This document shows, one piece after another, positions 32,901-45,300 of a stretch of 64,000 nt of DNA. The position numbers were made by a program, and so were the translations under genes. The notes under the pieces are model-generated. The model saw only the letters and a program-made list of their open reading frames with translations. It did not search any database and was not told the origin of the DNA. Location of the stretch: NCBI GenBank assembly GCA_040954595.2, contig CM082579.2, positions 62,001-126,000 on the forward strand, in the 5' to 3' direction. Position 1 is the stretch's first letter, and each line of letters opens with the position of its first letter. Source of the stretch: Balanoglossus misakiensis (taxonomy: Eukaryota > Hemichordata).

Positions 32901-33858
32901 AGGTGTGTATTAGAGATGAACAATGGCTGCAATGTAGATATCTTGTCAATGCTGAGGACCAAACAATTATTTTTGTATGGTACATGTAATGGTAGTATGT
33001 GAAGAAACAGTGATTTTTATTGTAAAATATAGCAATTTTTATGTATGACCAGATAGGTACATGCTCTTAAATGTATTCTTTTACTTTAATACCTATTAAA
33101 GTTTCTACAATGCAAAAAATGATCAGCTAATAACTGTCAAATATTTCTTGAGTACTTTTTTGTTCTAAAATTTTGTTCTGGCCCATTTCAGCCATTCTGG
33201 TTAAAACAATACCCTGACCTCTAAAAGACAGAGAAAGTTGAGAGTCCTCCATTCATCAAAAACACTTGGCAGCTTTTTTTTTTCATTGCCACAAGGGTGT
33301 TGTGCAAGTTCAAAGTCAACCTTATCACAGTTCACATCATGTCATCATTGTAGGTGAGGGAATATTTGTACTGTATACATGTACTTGCACGATGACATGA
33401 TATGAACTGATGTTGATTTTGTTCTTGAAAAACAAGCCTCTCTGTGCATGCAGTTTTGCAGTGTTGGAGCTTGCAGTAATAAAAATTACACAAAAGTTCT
33501 TCTAGTATTAGTTACTCTATGTCTAGTACATTTTGCAGTACTCTTAATATCTAAAAAATAAACAAAAGACAACCCTTCAAATCTAAAGTAAAAAACAACA
33601 ACATTCCATTATATACCTTATCACCCTTTCCCACAAGTATCATGTGAAAAAACAACCAACTCAAAATAGTGCATGCAGACTTGTTTCTCTGGTAAAGAAA
33701 CTACAGAACTGATATACTGATTGCTTCAGGTGCAAAGGAAACTAATTGAGATTTCAAAGTGAAGGAGCGTGCGTCAGTCTAAAGAGTGTAGAAAGACAAA
33801 TGTCTAAAGTTACTCTTAACTCATGCAAATACAGTCACATGCATTCTAGAGCAAAAGA
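29973..33858 (-). other. Probable long 3'UTR of KIDINS220
   Basis: This 3.9-kb stretch is AT-rich, has no recognisable coding exon on either strand and lies directly after the KIDINS220 stop. Vertebrate KIDINS220 also has a long 3'UTR. It may instead include intergenic sequence, and transcript evidence would decide. Confidence 0.4.
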
Positions 33859-36351
33859 TTAGCATGAAGCATCTTGATGAGGAGGTTCATCCTTCTTTTT
33901 AGGTGTGCTAGTCATTTGGGAAGTGATTTTCTCAATTTCCTTGTCATCTGGAGAGCAGGGTTTTGCTTCAATGTACCAGTCATGCATGGACAATGCCAGA
34001 GAGTGGGAATGCATGTCAGGTGGTGCAGACCTACGCTTGGGATTGTCACGTGCATAGATTCCAGAACTGCTGCCAGTGGGCGCCATTTCTCCTGGTGTTG
34101 GTGTCTCATTTTTCCAAAATGGTGTGTTGAACAAATAGAATGGTTTTGTACTGGTTGTCAGTTTTTCTTTGATGCGTTCTTTTCTTTTTCCAGCTGTAGT
34201 GACACTAATGTACTCTTCAAAGCTCTCTTCCAGTGTCTTAAGCCGTGGACGATGTGAACCGTATATTGACATGGCTGATGTATCTGAGTGACGGTGTGGA
34301 TTGGATGCAGAGGCACTTCTTCTGAGAGGGGGTCGACGCTTGGCTTCTGCAGCTGCCTCCTGTTCACCAGGAAAACCTTGTACTGACTGTGATTGCTTTG
34401 AATTAAACAGCTTCCTTTTCTCAATAGCTTCACCATGAGATGGTGATGTTGGTGCTGAATTCACATCTCTTGAGACGTGAGCTTTATCTTTTTCTGTGTG
34501 TTGTGATGCTGATGATGTACTGTTTCTCCTGGCTGATTCATTCATTGCTGATGTAGTGTTCACAGTTTTCTCCTTGCTTTGTTCCTCATTTTCTTGTTCA
34601 TCCTGTGATGGATTCTGTGGTATGCTGCTCCCGACTGAACTTCGCCTCTCGCTGCTTGATCCAATAGTGGCATCCACACTACTACTTCTCTCTCTGGATG
34701 CCCCGTATTTCTCATCCATGCCCTCTACGATATCAGAAATCTGAACACCACTCTTTGTGGCCTGGTTGGAATCTTCATTGTTCCCACCTTCCTGTTCACT
34801 GGATCCTTTGGAACTGGTGGACATTTGACTTCCTGTACGTCTGCTGCCTGGAATACTCTCCTGACTGCTATCCAGGAATTTGAAGAGTTTATCAACTTCT
34901 CTCCCTTTTCTCTCAGCAGTGGAATACAGTTTCTCATCAGCCAGCAACTTGGTTCTTGCAGGCGTACTGTTCTGCAGCATTTCATTTTCACTAATATGCA
35001 ATTCTTCACTAACTAAATCTTCTGCCATCACATCTCTCCTGTTGCTGAAACCATTTTCCTCATCATGATCCTCTTTTCTTGTTGGACAAGTATTGTCCTC
35101 ATCTTTATCAATCAGTGGAATATCTTCATCAGCTATATCCAGGCTCTCGTTACTCCTTGTGAACTTGGGACGCATTTTTGACTTTGACTTGCTCTTTCTG
35201 CTCTCAACTGGAGTCATCAGTGGTGACATTTCATTGTCTGCATCTTCACCTTTCTTGGTTAGACTTTCTCTGCTGAATGATAGCTTACTTTTGAGTTTTT
35301 GCAGCTCCTCCAGGAATTGGGAGTTATTTTTGTCATCTGCAAACTGAGCTGAGAGATCTGACTTGTCCTGAATATTCTGTAAACTCTCGGCGCTGGAAAA
35401 GTCACTGATATACGACATAGTATACTGAGTGTTGCTGACTTTCCCACTTGGTTTCCTTGCTTTGCCTCTTCCCTTGCTTGGCAGAAGATCAGATTCTATG
35501 TCAAAATCGGATTTCTTCACCTTGACACTTTCTTGGGGTTTGTCTTCTTTGGTTTGTTTTGCTGCAAGGGAGTCTTTGGCACTGAAGTTGACATTATTGT
35601 GTGCCGGGAAAGGCTCCATTTCAAGGTCGTCAGACTCATCTGAAAGACTCTTCACAACAACTGATTTTCCAGGAATCTTTTTCTTTACTTCGTCTTTATC
35701 ACTCACTCTTGCACCATTCTCCTTCTTGGTTTCATCTTTCTGGGTCCCTTTTGTCCCCAATGTCTTACACTGTAACTTGTCTATCTGTACATTGACATGA
35801 TGCACATGTTGACTGTTGCCGCTATCAAAGGAGTGTCCATTCTGGCTGAAAGGCCCATCAGGTGGATTAGCTGTTGGCGACTCATCAAGCTTTGGTGATC
35901 CCCTGGCTACTGATGTGTTCCCCAACACCCCACTGATATGCCTCAGCTCTTCATAGCTCAGATTCAGAAAGTTATCTGGACCAGGAACCCTTAGATGTCC
36001 ATTCTCCATCTCTTCCATCTCTTGTAGCGTTGTTGCCGTGGGCAAGACACTTCCATCGCAGAAATCCCCACATCTCATTGTTTCCTGTTCTCTCATCCGC
36101 ATCACCATGGCACGAAATAGTTGCCAGTCTCCAAAGGTCATACCCAGTACCTTCTTCAACTCATCCAGGTCGCATTGCAGCAAGACATGCCCATTGATGT
36201 TGTTCTCAGCTACTTTAGCCTGGTACTTGGGAATCATGTGTGGATCTAAGCCTTCAAGTGATAGAAGACGATCACATACATCCTTGATTGCCATTCCATC
36301 AGATCCCCCATCACTGGTTGGACTCAACAATTCATTTCCGATAAGTGGTTG
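33859..36351 (-). CDS. KIDINS220: KIDINS220 terminal exon: SAM-like domain and disordered tail
   Basis: The 830-codon last exon opens after acceptor TTTTTTAG. A SAM-like domain covers about the first 85 residues, with SLEGLDPHMIPKYQAKVAEN, NNINGHVLLQCDLDELKKVL and FGDWQLFRAMV, closely parallel to vertebrate KIDINS220. Next is the short conserved segment FLNLSYEELRHISGV. The remainder is Ser/Glu/Lys-rich and probably disordered, with many SxE and RRxS-type phosphosite-like motifs, and ends in a basic segment RKERIKEKL and KKKDEPPHQDASC. Opposite-strand frames in this exon are shadows of it. Confidence 0.93.
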   Translation of the reverse strand, partial: QPLIGNELLSPTSDGGSDGMAIKDVCDRLLSLEGLDPHMIPKYQAKVAENNINGHVLLQCDLDELKKVLGMTFGDWQLFRAMVMRMREQETMRCGDFCDGSVLPTATTLQEMEEMENGHLRVPGPDNFLNLSYEELRHISGVLGNTSVARGSPKLDESPTANPPDGPFSQNGHSFDSGNSQHVHHVNVQIDKLQCKTLGTKGTQKDETKKENGARVSDKDEVKKKIPGKSVVVKSLSDESDDLEMEPFPAHNNVNFSAKDSLAAKQTKEDKPQESVKVKKSDFDIESDLLPSKGRGKARKPSGKVSNTQYTMSYISDFSSAESLQNIQDKSDLSAQFADDKNNSQFLEELQKLKSKLSFSRESLTKKGEDADNEMSPLMTPVESRKSKSKSKMRPKFTRSNESLDIADEDIPLIDKDEDNTCPTRKEDHDEENGFSNRRDVMAEDLVSEELHISENEMLQNSTPARTKLLADEKLYSTAERKGREVDKLFKFLDSSQESIPGSRRTGSQMSTSSKGSSEQEGGNNEDSNQATKSGVQISDIVEGMDEKYGASRERSSSVDATIGSSSERRSSVGSSIPQNPSQDEQENEEQSKEKTVNTTSAMNESARRNSTSSASQHTEKDKAHVSRDVNSAPTSPSHGEAIEKRKLFNSKQSQSVQGFPGEQEAAAEAKRRPPLRRSASASNPHRHSDTSAMSIYGSHRPRLKTLEESFEEYISVTTAGKRKERIKEKLTTSTKPFYLFNTPFWKNETPTPGEMAPTGSSSGIYARDNPKRRSAPPDMHSHSLALSMHDWYIEAKPCSPDDKEIEKITSQMTSTPKKKDEPPHQDASC

Positions 36352-39300
36352 CTAAAAAAGACAAAGTTGATTGTAATGAGCAATTACTCAAAGTCAATTA
36401 AGAGATTAATACTTTTAATGACCTTTACCGTATTTCTCAATGGTTATTTAAAGTAAAAAAATGTACCCTCTTGGTAACTGACTTTGTTGTGCTGTACACT
36501 GCATGCAAACACCTTGTGGTATAATCGTTGTCAGACTGCTTCTATCTTACCACTTATAGCGTCTTACAAATATTTTTAACTAGTATTAGATCATTAATTA
36601 AATGTCCTTTTTTCAAATGGTTTTACTTTGAATTCAATGAATCATAGATTACTACCATCAATTCTTACCTGTGGTGTATATGCACTCAAGTGAGTTCCAC
36701 CTGGTCCAGGAAAACTCATCCTCTTCCAGCCACCACGAGTGAAATTATTACTGTAAGCCCCTCCATACCAGGATCCATGGGGGGACACGACACCACCACC
36801 ACCCCCTCCACCGCCCCCTGGGGTATAGGGGTTTGCTAGTAAAACACTTCCATCATGAGTCTGATGTAAATCTATATAAAATATAACAAAATATCGAAAA
36901 ATATGTCATCAGAATGTTGTTGTTTTTTCTTTGATCAGAAGATGTCTATTTGATATAATACATGAGAAGACAGACAACATCTGATCCCTGGAGATAAAAA
37001 GGTCTTTTTATGCTCAAAATAATATTTTTGAAAGCAGAAGATTATCTTCCCACACAAACATGGATAGTTCAAATGTCATACAGAAGCTTAAATTCTTTGT
37101 GATATATACTTCATTATCTTCCAAAATTGATTCCTCTGTGACTGCTGAAAAGTTCATATTAGTCTGTCTGGATGAGATTACCAGCTAATAGAGTGATTCT
37201 GGAACTTTGGCATTTTCATTGGAATTTCCGGTATGTCCTTACAAGAACTGCAATTAAACTGCTGTTCAATCTCATCAAGTGACGCCTACTCTATGTACAA
37301 AAAATCATTCTAGCTTTCAAATCTTTTCCAGTGTTTAATTCCACCCAGTTATCGATTTACTGATTATTTAGCAAGGAATCTGACGACAGTATACATCAAC
37401 GAATTACCTACTCATTAGAACAGATTTGTTCCTTAATGTCATAAGAGTTTACTTGTATACTTTGATAGACCTGAAACTGAGTCATGTATATTGGACATAT
37501 AGTTGTCAAATATGTCATACTTCCCTTTGTCTAAGCTCTCACATTTATAAAAAGACAGCAATCACCATCAAGTACCTTTCTCATGACAGCTAAAGCGCAT
37601 TTGCGAGAGACTAAATCATGCATTATGCTAACAATCTTTGATGCATAGTTTAATACCTCCTCAGTCTGTACATTTCATTATACAGTCTCTGTTCACCTAT
37701 TGCTAGTTAAGATGGCATGTCCAATTCTTTTCAAACACCCACCAATATAGGACTGATGTTCACCAGGGTTTTGCCATTGTACATGCACACAGCCAAACCA
37801 GAAAAAAAACTAACTCTAATTGACTTCTGAAGAAAACACGAACTCATAGCAAGAATGCAGTGGGGAGGTCTCAAGAGAATGGTTTTCTTGAGGGCATTTT
37901 CACCTTTCATTGCATCCTACTTCACTTTGACAATTAAGCTGGTTGACTTAGCTCCCAGCAATCCCACTACTTTCTGGAAAATCTGAAATGAAAGCGCGTC
38001 TTTCAAGAATGGTTGTACAAAATCACATCTGAATGCTGGGTAATTTAGCCACATACTTCCTGAATTCTACTGGAGATGCTGCTGATAGCAATCAGGATTT
38101 AACATCTGATTTGATGCCAAGATGCCAATCTATATGATGGCACACATCTTCTACTATGGTTTCACTCTCTTGGGGTCAAAACTTATCAGTTAGACTAAAG
38201 CATGACATGATGTTAGCAGCTTCAGCATTCAAGAGTAATTGCCCCCAAAATTACCACCTATAATGCTCAGATTACCAAGCACAAGACTTTCAGCCAGTCT
38301 CCAAATATAAATTGTTGATTTTGGTCACAAGACGAACTGGATACTGGTCTGAGAAGTTCAGTTATTCACATGGAGTCACTCTGTTTTCAGAGTATTTGAC
38401 TTTCATGGTCAAAAGTTACAGATCTAAAGTACAGCCTTAAAAATGGTGAAAGTGAGGTCTAAAAATGGGGGGGGGGATCTTTTAACTTCAACATCGTTAT
38501 AATTGCATCATGAATATGTTGCTATTGCCCAAAGGTCAGGCAATCACATCTGATGACATCATAAATCCACATCCAATGGCAGTATCAATTAAGCAAGTGG
38601 TCAATACACTATTTCTGAAGACACAAATATCAACCGATTTATACAATTTAAAATACATGTAGATATTCTTGAGAAAAAAATATTGTAATTAATGCCATAT
38701 TTTCTCTCAATATTACCAATATTAAAATAAGGGGTACTTCCAAACAGGCAAGTTAATTTACAGCCCTGGCAGAATCCTTGTCAAATTGAGCAGACGATAC
38801 AACTCTGATGATAAGAGAGAGAGAGAGACTGGTACTGCCGTAGGGAGCAATCAAGATGAAATCATAGCAACGTCTCAATGGCAGACAAAACTCAATTTCC
38901 TAGCTGGAAAATTGGAAGTGTTTGCGGCAAATTACAGAACTGAAATCATGCTGATTGCATCAGTCCTTTGATTGACTATTTGCTGATGATTGCTTGCAGA
39001 CATGAGAAGGAAAAGGAAAAATCGAGAAAGAAGGAGTGATTTTGTGCTGATAAAGAGATCATAAATTTCCCCAAATAGCCAGGTAGACTCACAAGGTGTA
39101 TTCACAAGCTGTGAACCATTACAAAACATTTTTGAGTGTGGTATGGTAAGTATTTTGAAAGTTGACATGAATTTATTTTCTAAAAGTGTCAGATACCAGC
39201 ATTTTGCTTAATTGACAAAGCTTTTTTTTATCAATTGAAGGTGCTTCACCCAAGGAAAGGTCAGTTTTATGGAGGCATATCCAATCATGAGAAAGTATCT

Positions 39301-42300
39301 CTATAATGTGTGAACTATGAAGTAATAACTAATCATTGAATGTTTTGTCTGGGTTCAATATGAAGGAATAAAGAAAAATTATCACAGTGCAAAAATGTGG
39401 GAATAAATAGAGAACCCAGTTTGATTTCATATGGAAACATATGCCACAAGGTGTTACAAAACACTGTAATGCACTCAAAGTGCAATTTTTGCTTCATAGA
39501 GAAGGTCTATTTGAATACAGAAACAGCTAGATGTGCTACTTTATTTTCAAAGAAACTGGAAACAGTTGACAATGGCAGTAACATATGTTAGTAGCATATC
39601 TCAAGGCAATTTACCATTCACATTAGTTCTCACTTACACGCAAATCTACATTTAAAGCCAGACTTCATGTCTCCTAGACATTATCCTCAAAAATAGGCAT
39701 ACCTATGAAACATTAAACTCTATCACCCGGGATTCCCATTAAGAAACAAAATCTCTCAGTTGGTACTCAAGCATTCACCATTCCCTGGTGGTTCAACTCA
39801 TTTTTCTGTCAGATTTCATTCAATTTCATCACACAGCTTCAATATTAGCATGAGTGCCCTATTACCCATTGATTCATCAAAACACAGCAGTAACCTGTAA
39901 ATGTTTTCAGATCATGAATAACATTTACAATACACAAATCTGTATTTCTTGACTTAGCTTGTGACATTGACAATAACAGTCACATCACATGTTCACACTT
40001 AAACCAAATTTGTTGGGTATTGGATTTTGGAGGGTGGGGTGGGGGTGGGGTTAACTATGGAGAGAACCATGACAAAACCTACTACAAATATCAATCTCAG
40101 AGAAGAGCTTGTGTCTATGGCATTAACTGGTTAAATGAAGTGACATAGAGTTTTTACTTGTGGCGGTAAACCTGCTTGCTTGACATCACTTCCACGTCAT
40201 GGACATCATATATCAAGACGGTTCAAGATGGATGAGATTGAACTTGCCTAATGGCAAACCTGTCATGTGCAGTCACAAAAAAACTTTTAGTTTCACAAAC
40301 GGGTACTCAATTTTCCTGAACAAGAAGAAATTACACCATGATTTGCCTTTAGCTGATTAATCTGCAGGACAAATTGCCTGTATGCTATCAAACCCTTGGC
40401 CAAGATTATCACTAATTACATCGCCCCAGGGAGCTGATACATAATATAGCAGAAATAACTCGAGTTGACTGAGAAGTTGAAATTGAATTGTTGGTAATGA
40501 AAACACTTTTCATCATTTGTTTTTATCCTTAGGGTTAACAATCATGTATCTGCCCTTGTTACATGTGTTATGATGCCACAAAAAATCTCATCCACTGTAT
40601 ATATTGTTTCCCATTTAGTCCGCTATGTTTTAGGTGTCCATTATAGCACAGATATTGTTATGAACACAATCTATCTATACTTTAAATGGTAAAAAATCTT
40701 TCTCTTAAAATGACATAATGTACTAGTGCACCAGAAGATTTGTAAGCTCTACACAATAACTTTTTGATCAAACAATTATCTTGTGCAATATAAAAGTCGT
40801 ATAAATGACACACAACTGAATAATACAATTTTTGCACTATAACATTCTGTCTGGGCAGTCTTACGTGTAGACCTAGTCACTGTAGTCATTAGTGATCAAT
40901 CTGATGACATGTATGTATGTCAGATGATAGAGACATCATAGGATTTAAGCTTAGTCTTTGCTATTTCTTCAGTGTTGTACAGCACTGAGCTTGGCAGAGA
41001 ATCATTCCCAAGCTCACTCTAATCTTGTTTCAAGTGTGTTTGATCTGCTACTTTTAGTTTTTTTTTTTTTTTTTTTTTTTTTTTGGGGGGGGGGGGGGAA
41101 TCTTAACAAAATCAAAAGATCCTTTCATTAGAAGATTACAGTGGGGGGATTTGGATTTTAGTTTCCACTACAGCATTTCTGTAAGCCATATGAAAAAGAC
41201 AATGTGCAGATGGACTTATAAACACAAAAAGTGTGTTTATACATGTACTTCTCTTTGATTATCATTATAAACTATTTCTTCCAGCAAGGAGGAAGTAGCT
41301 AATGATCACTTATAAATGCAGTGTGGGTATTAAGAATTTTCAATTTGGTAGATGTATAGACTGCCATTTAATGTACAGACAACACTGGCATTTCCTCTCA
41401 TCTCCTTATAACTAATATAAGGTTACAGTGGCAGGAGAATGTGCTCATTAAGATGATATGAAGAAAGCGATACAACTTTGTGTTGGCATGCAAGAACAGT
41501 ATCGATTGGCAATCCCTAGAAAACAACTCCTAGTCCTATCTGATAATGTTTTAAAGAAAAACTTATATTTGTAATGATTAGTATTTTCCATCAGTGCCAT
41601 GCAAAATTACAAGATGCTGAGTTGTACACATGTTCACTGACAGATAAAAAACAGAATTGTTGAACTTTCCGTGGTATTCTTGTCATAATTCAAACTTAAA
41701 TAACATCTAAGAGACAAGGTAGCTAAAACAATTAATACATTTAATATACTTTGCATAGGGTGTGTTATCGAAGGCCAACAAATGATGCTGTCAATGCCTA
41801 GACATTTTACTCTACAGCTCTTATCATAAGTCTTTCCTTGAATTTCCTGTGTCTTCATTTGTATGCTACACCTATGGTCATGTCTTGTCTGCTTGGCTGA
41901 TTTCAAACTCCTTCAGAATGCCTTTGCTCACAGCCAGTGAGTACTGATATTGACAAGAGGTGAAAACTCTCACTATTCTCTATAAAACTCAGCTATCTTC
42001 AATCCACACTCTACATGTCAGACAATTTTGTCATCACAGACAAGCACACAGCTGATGATTTTCATAATTCCTGATATCTTAATTTTGCTTTCCCTGTCGT
42101 TTGATTATGCATTCAATTTGTATATTCATATTCTGGGGCAAATTTAACAGTGCATTATGCTCTATTTAACCATAAATTAAAACAGGCTCTCAACCATGTG
42201 CAGACCCATGGCTGCCTGGGCTCTGACATACAGCTTATGCAAATACACCAAGCCCTGACCTCTCACCCATGTACACGTATGGCTGTATTTTGTGCAATTA

Positions 42301-45300
42301 CCATAAAGGTGCGTTTGTCTGAATCTTGAACTGAAGACACTGCTGACATACAGGGACATTTTGATGTTACTATTGGGACATTGATATTTCCTTTTCCAAG
42401 AAATGTACACACACAACACTGATTACTGAAACATGTCTATGTCAACCATGTCTCCATTTCTTCTCAAGAGAATACTGATGTACAAGTAAAACACACAAAA
42501 AAGAGAAATCTGAGAGAAAGCGGTCTCCTGAAAGGGCAGAACAGTACAAACATTATCCTCATGTCTGCATCTCAATGTTTGATGCACTGGAAAATGTATA
42601 CATGCGAAGGCCACTAGTTAAGTTTAGAGTGCTCATCATATCAAATGTAAAATGACAATTTGTCAAATTGAAATTCCTTTTATGGGGCAATGTCAATCTT
42701 TTGCCTATCGTGATTGGCCAAATGTTTTCTTGATGCAATTCACACTGTCTCCAGGCTAGGTCATATACATTTGCATACAAGTCAACAGGTACGTGTATGC
42801 TTGATGTCAAGCCTTCCATGCCATTGATATGGGAATATGAATCTGCTCCACAAACAATGCCAGCTGTATGTCAACACTGTTCCCCAACCCTCAGTAAACA
42901 CTTCTTCTCCATTACACAGGTTTTAGACCTTGCAGCACAGTTACTATCACAGCATGAAGGTGTGGACCACTTGATGTCCTTATGAACTCCCTAAAATGCT
43001 TCATTTCTACAAGTCATGTTATTTGGGGTCAACTTTGTGAAATTTCCCCGAGGGTACTGATATTGTCTTTGTTTTCCAAGGGACAACATTTGAGCCAATT
43101 TAATAGAATGGAAAGGGGGTCCCAGTCAAGTCTGTATTTAATGTCCGGGGTCATTCATTTTGTGGCACTTTAGATATAAAGTCTAAACTGAAAAAAAACA
43201 ACTGGTCAATATACTAATGACTTCTCCCAAACCTGCTGAAACGGAAAGCATTGCAACATCTAATTAATGTAATTGCTTTTAAGGTATAATGTATAACGGG
43301 CATGTGTCCTACATGTACATTTGTAAAAAAAATAAGTTCACAGAACTGTTTGAACACAATGTGAGCATTGTCATTCATTGACAGTGAAGCTATTCCATCA
43401 TTTGCAAGGACGTTAGTAGGTTTTCTAGTATGCCCTGCACATATATGTTACATTGGACATGAAAAATTACAGCTGGATTTCTGCCATTCTGGTGAAGAAT
43501 GTGTGAAAACTTATCCTGAGAATTTTAGTAGTACATTGCTCCAGTTCTGACAAATCACAGTTTATACAACTTATGTTTGTTAAAAAAAGACAAGAAAATG
43601 AGCTGTTCTTATAGTGCTAGAACATTTTGTACAAAGTGACAAAACTTGCTTTGGTAATAAACTGCATTCCACACTGTAAGTACATGTACTGTGAACGCTG
43701 AATTTGACCTGACATTCTTGATTTTTTCAACAACCTATCATGGCTTCGAAGGGGAAATAAGAAACCCATTGTTTCCTTTGTAGGCCATAGCAGAGATAAC
43801 AAAATATAATTGATGTGTGGGTGTGTGGATAAGGTACATAAAGTCAGCTTGTTATTCACTGGCAACCAGTACTTGTTGTCAGAGTTCAAATATTTGACGA
43901 CAGTGACTTATGTAGGGAATAAATGAAACCTGTTGAATTTCACAGACATACAATAAAATCTTCAAAATTTATAAGTTCAAAATTCCCCAAAACAGAGTGT
44001 AAAGTTTAACCAAGTGTTTTCAATGAAAGTGGCTGAAGCTGTGTGTGGCATCAGAATTCTCTTACAAAACACGTACCATATCAGACACAGGCTTCCACAC
44101 AAAAAATGTACATCTGTGTGAATGAGAGATAAGATACAGGTTTTATTTTAGGACCACAGAGAGCAGAGAGGTACCACAAAAGAGCAATCAGCAGTTTCAT
44201 TGGTATGTCTGATTTCCTACTCAGCATTCCTCTTAATGGATTTGTAATCATAAACCCAACATTCACTGCATGGTGGGGAATCATTAAGCTGATTTGCCAG
44301 CTTTTTGTTGCTGGATTTTTATCTTCTTACACTTTCTCTATGCGGGAGTGCTCATTTCTACTACAGTAACATACATTGTTTTAATCTTGTCAAACACTGC
44401 CACTTTGTGATGTGTTTTGTGCATTTCTGAAAAAAAGTTGAATTTCAGAACTGCATCCAAGCATCTCAATGGGATAATTGAATTGAATTACGGCTTTGTA
44501 CTTTACTGAGAATAGAATCACAAAGGTAACACTTTAAACTTTGACTGTAGAAATTACTCTGGGGAATTCATTTCAGAAAAATGTACGGTGAGAAACTTTG
44601 CTACAGTATGTTAGAGTCTGTTCAGCATCATTCGTTTTATAACGAAACAAAACATAATGTATTCATGATCACTTGTTTTTCCCATTGAGATCAGCTACAT
44701 TTTGATTACCAGTAGATTTTATAATTTTGTTCTCTAGCCAAATAAATAGAGAAATTATACTCTTGGTCATATTTGATGTGAGTAATTTGCTCATGGTTTT
44801 GTCACACAAGCTATCAACTACTGAAATCCTTAACCTGCAGAAATTGTCTGGTGCTCTGGCACGCCTGTAACATCTTAACCAATTTTCTGTTGCATGGAAA
44901 AAGAGACATTGAATAATTTATACAAGATGAAAAATTGCTGAGTGGATTCCAAGAAAGGCAACACAAACTTGGTGCTCATGTATCATCTGTTATAAAATAA
45001 ATGGAGTCAACAATCTATTCTGGTTGAAACATTCTCTTCTACTGCACTCCACTGAAACAGTTGTTTTAAATCATATGCAGTAATTACCGTAGCTAGCTAG
45101 GTTTGAGAAGTGACAGGGTATTTTGAAGGTACCAACTTAAAAGTTAATTTTGAAAAATATTTTAATGAGCAAGACATTCTGGCTGGATGTTAATCAATGT
45201 TTTAAAAATTTACTGAGGGGATGTCAACAATGCAAGAGCACCAAATTCTTACGAGACCCTCATTTTCATAAATCATATCTAAACTTCTTTTAAATATTTA

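Noticed and set aside
33874-35800. Several plus-strand frames opposite the KIDINS220 last exon
   Set aside because: They are shadows of the Ser/Glu-rich coding strand, and the minus strand has the recognisable SAM domain and splice border.
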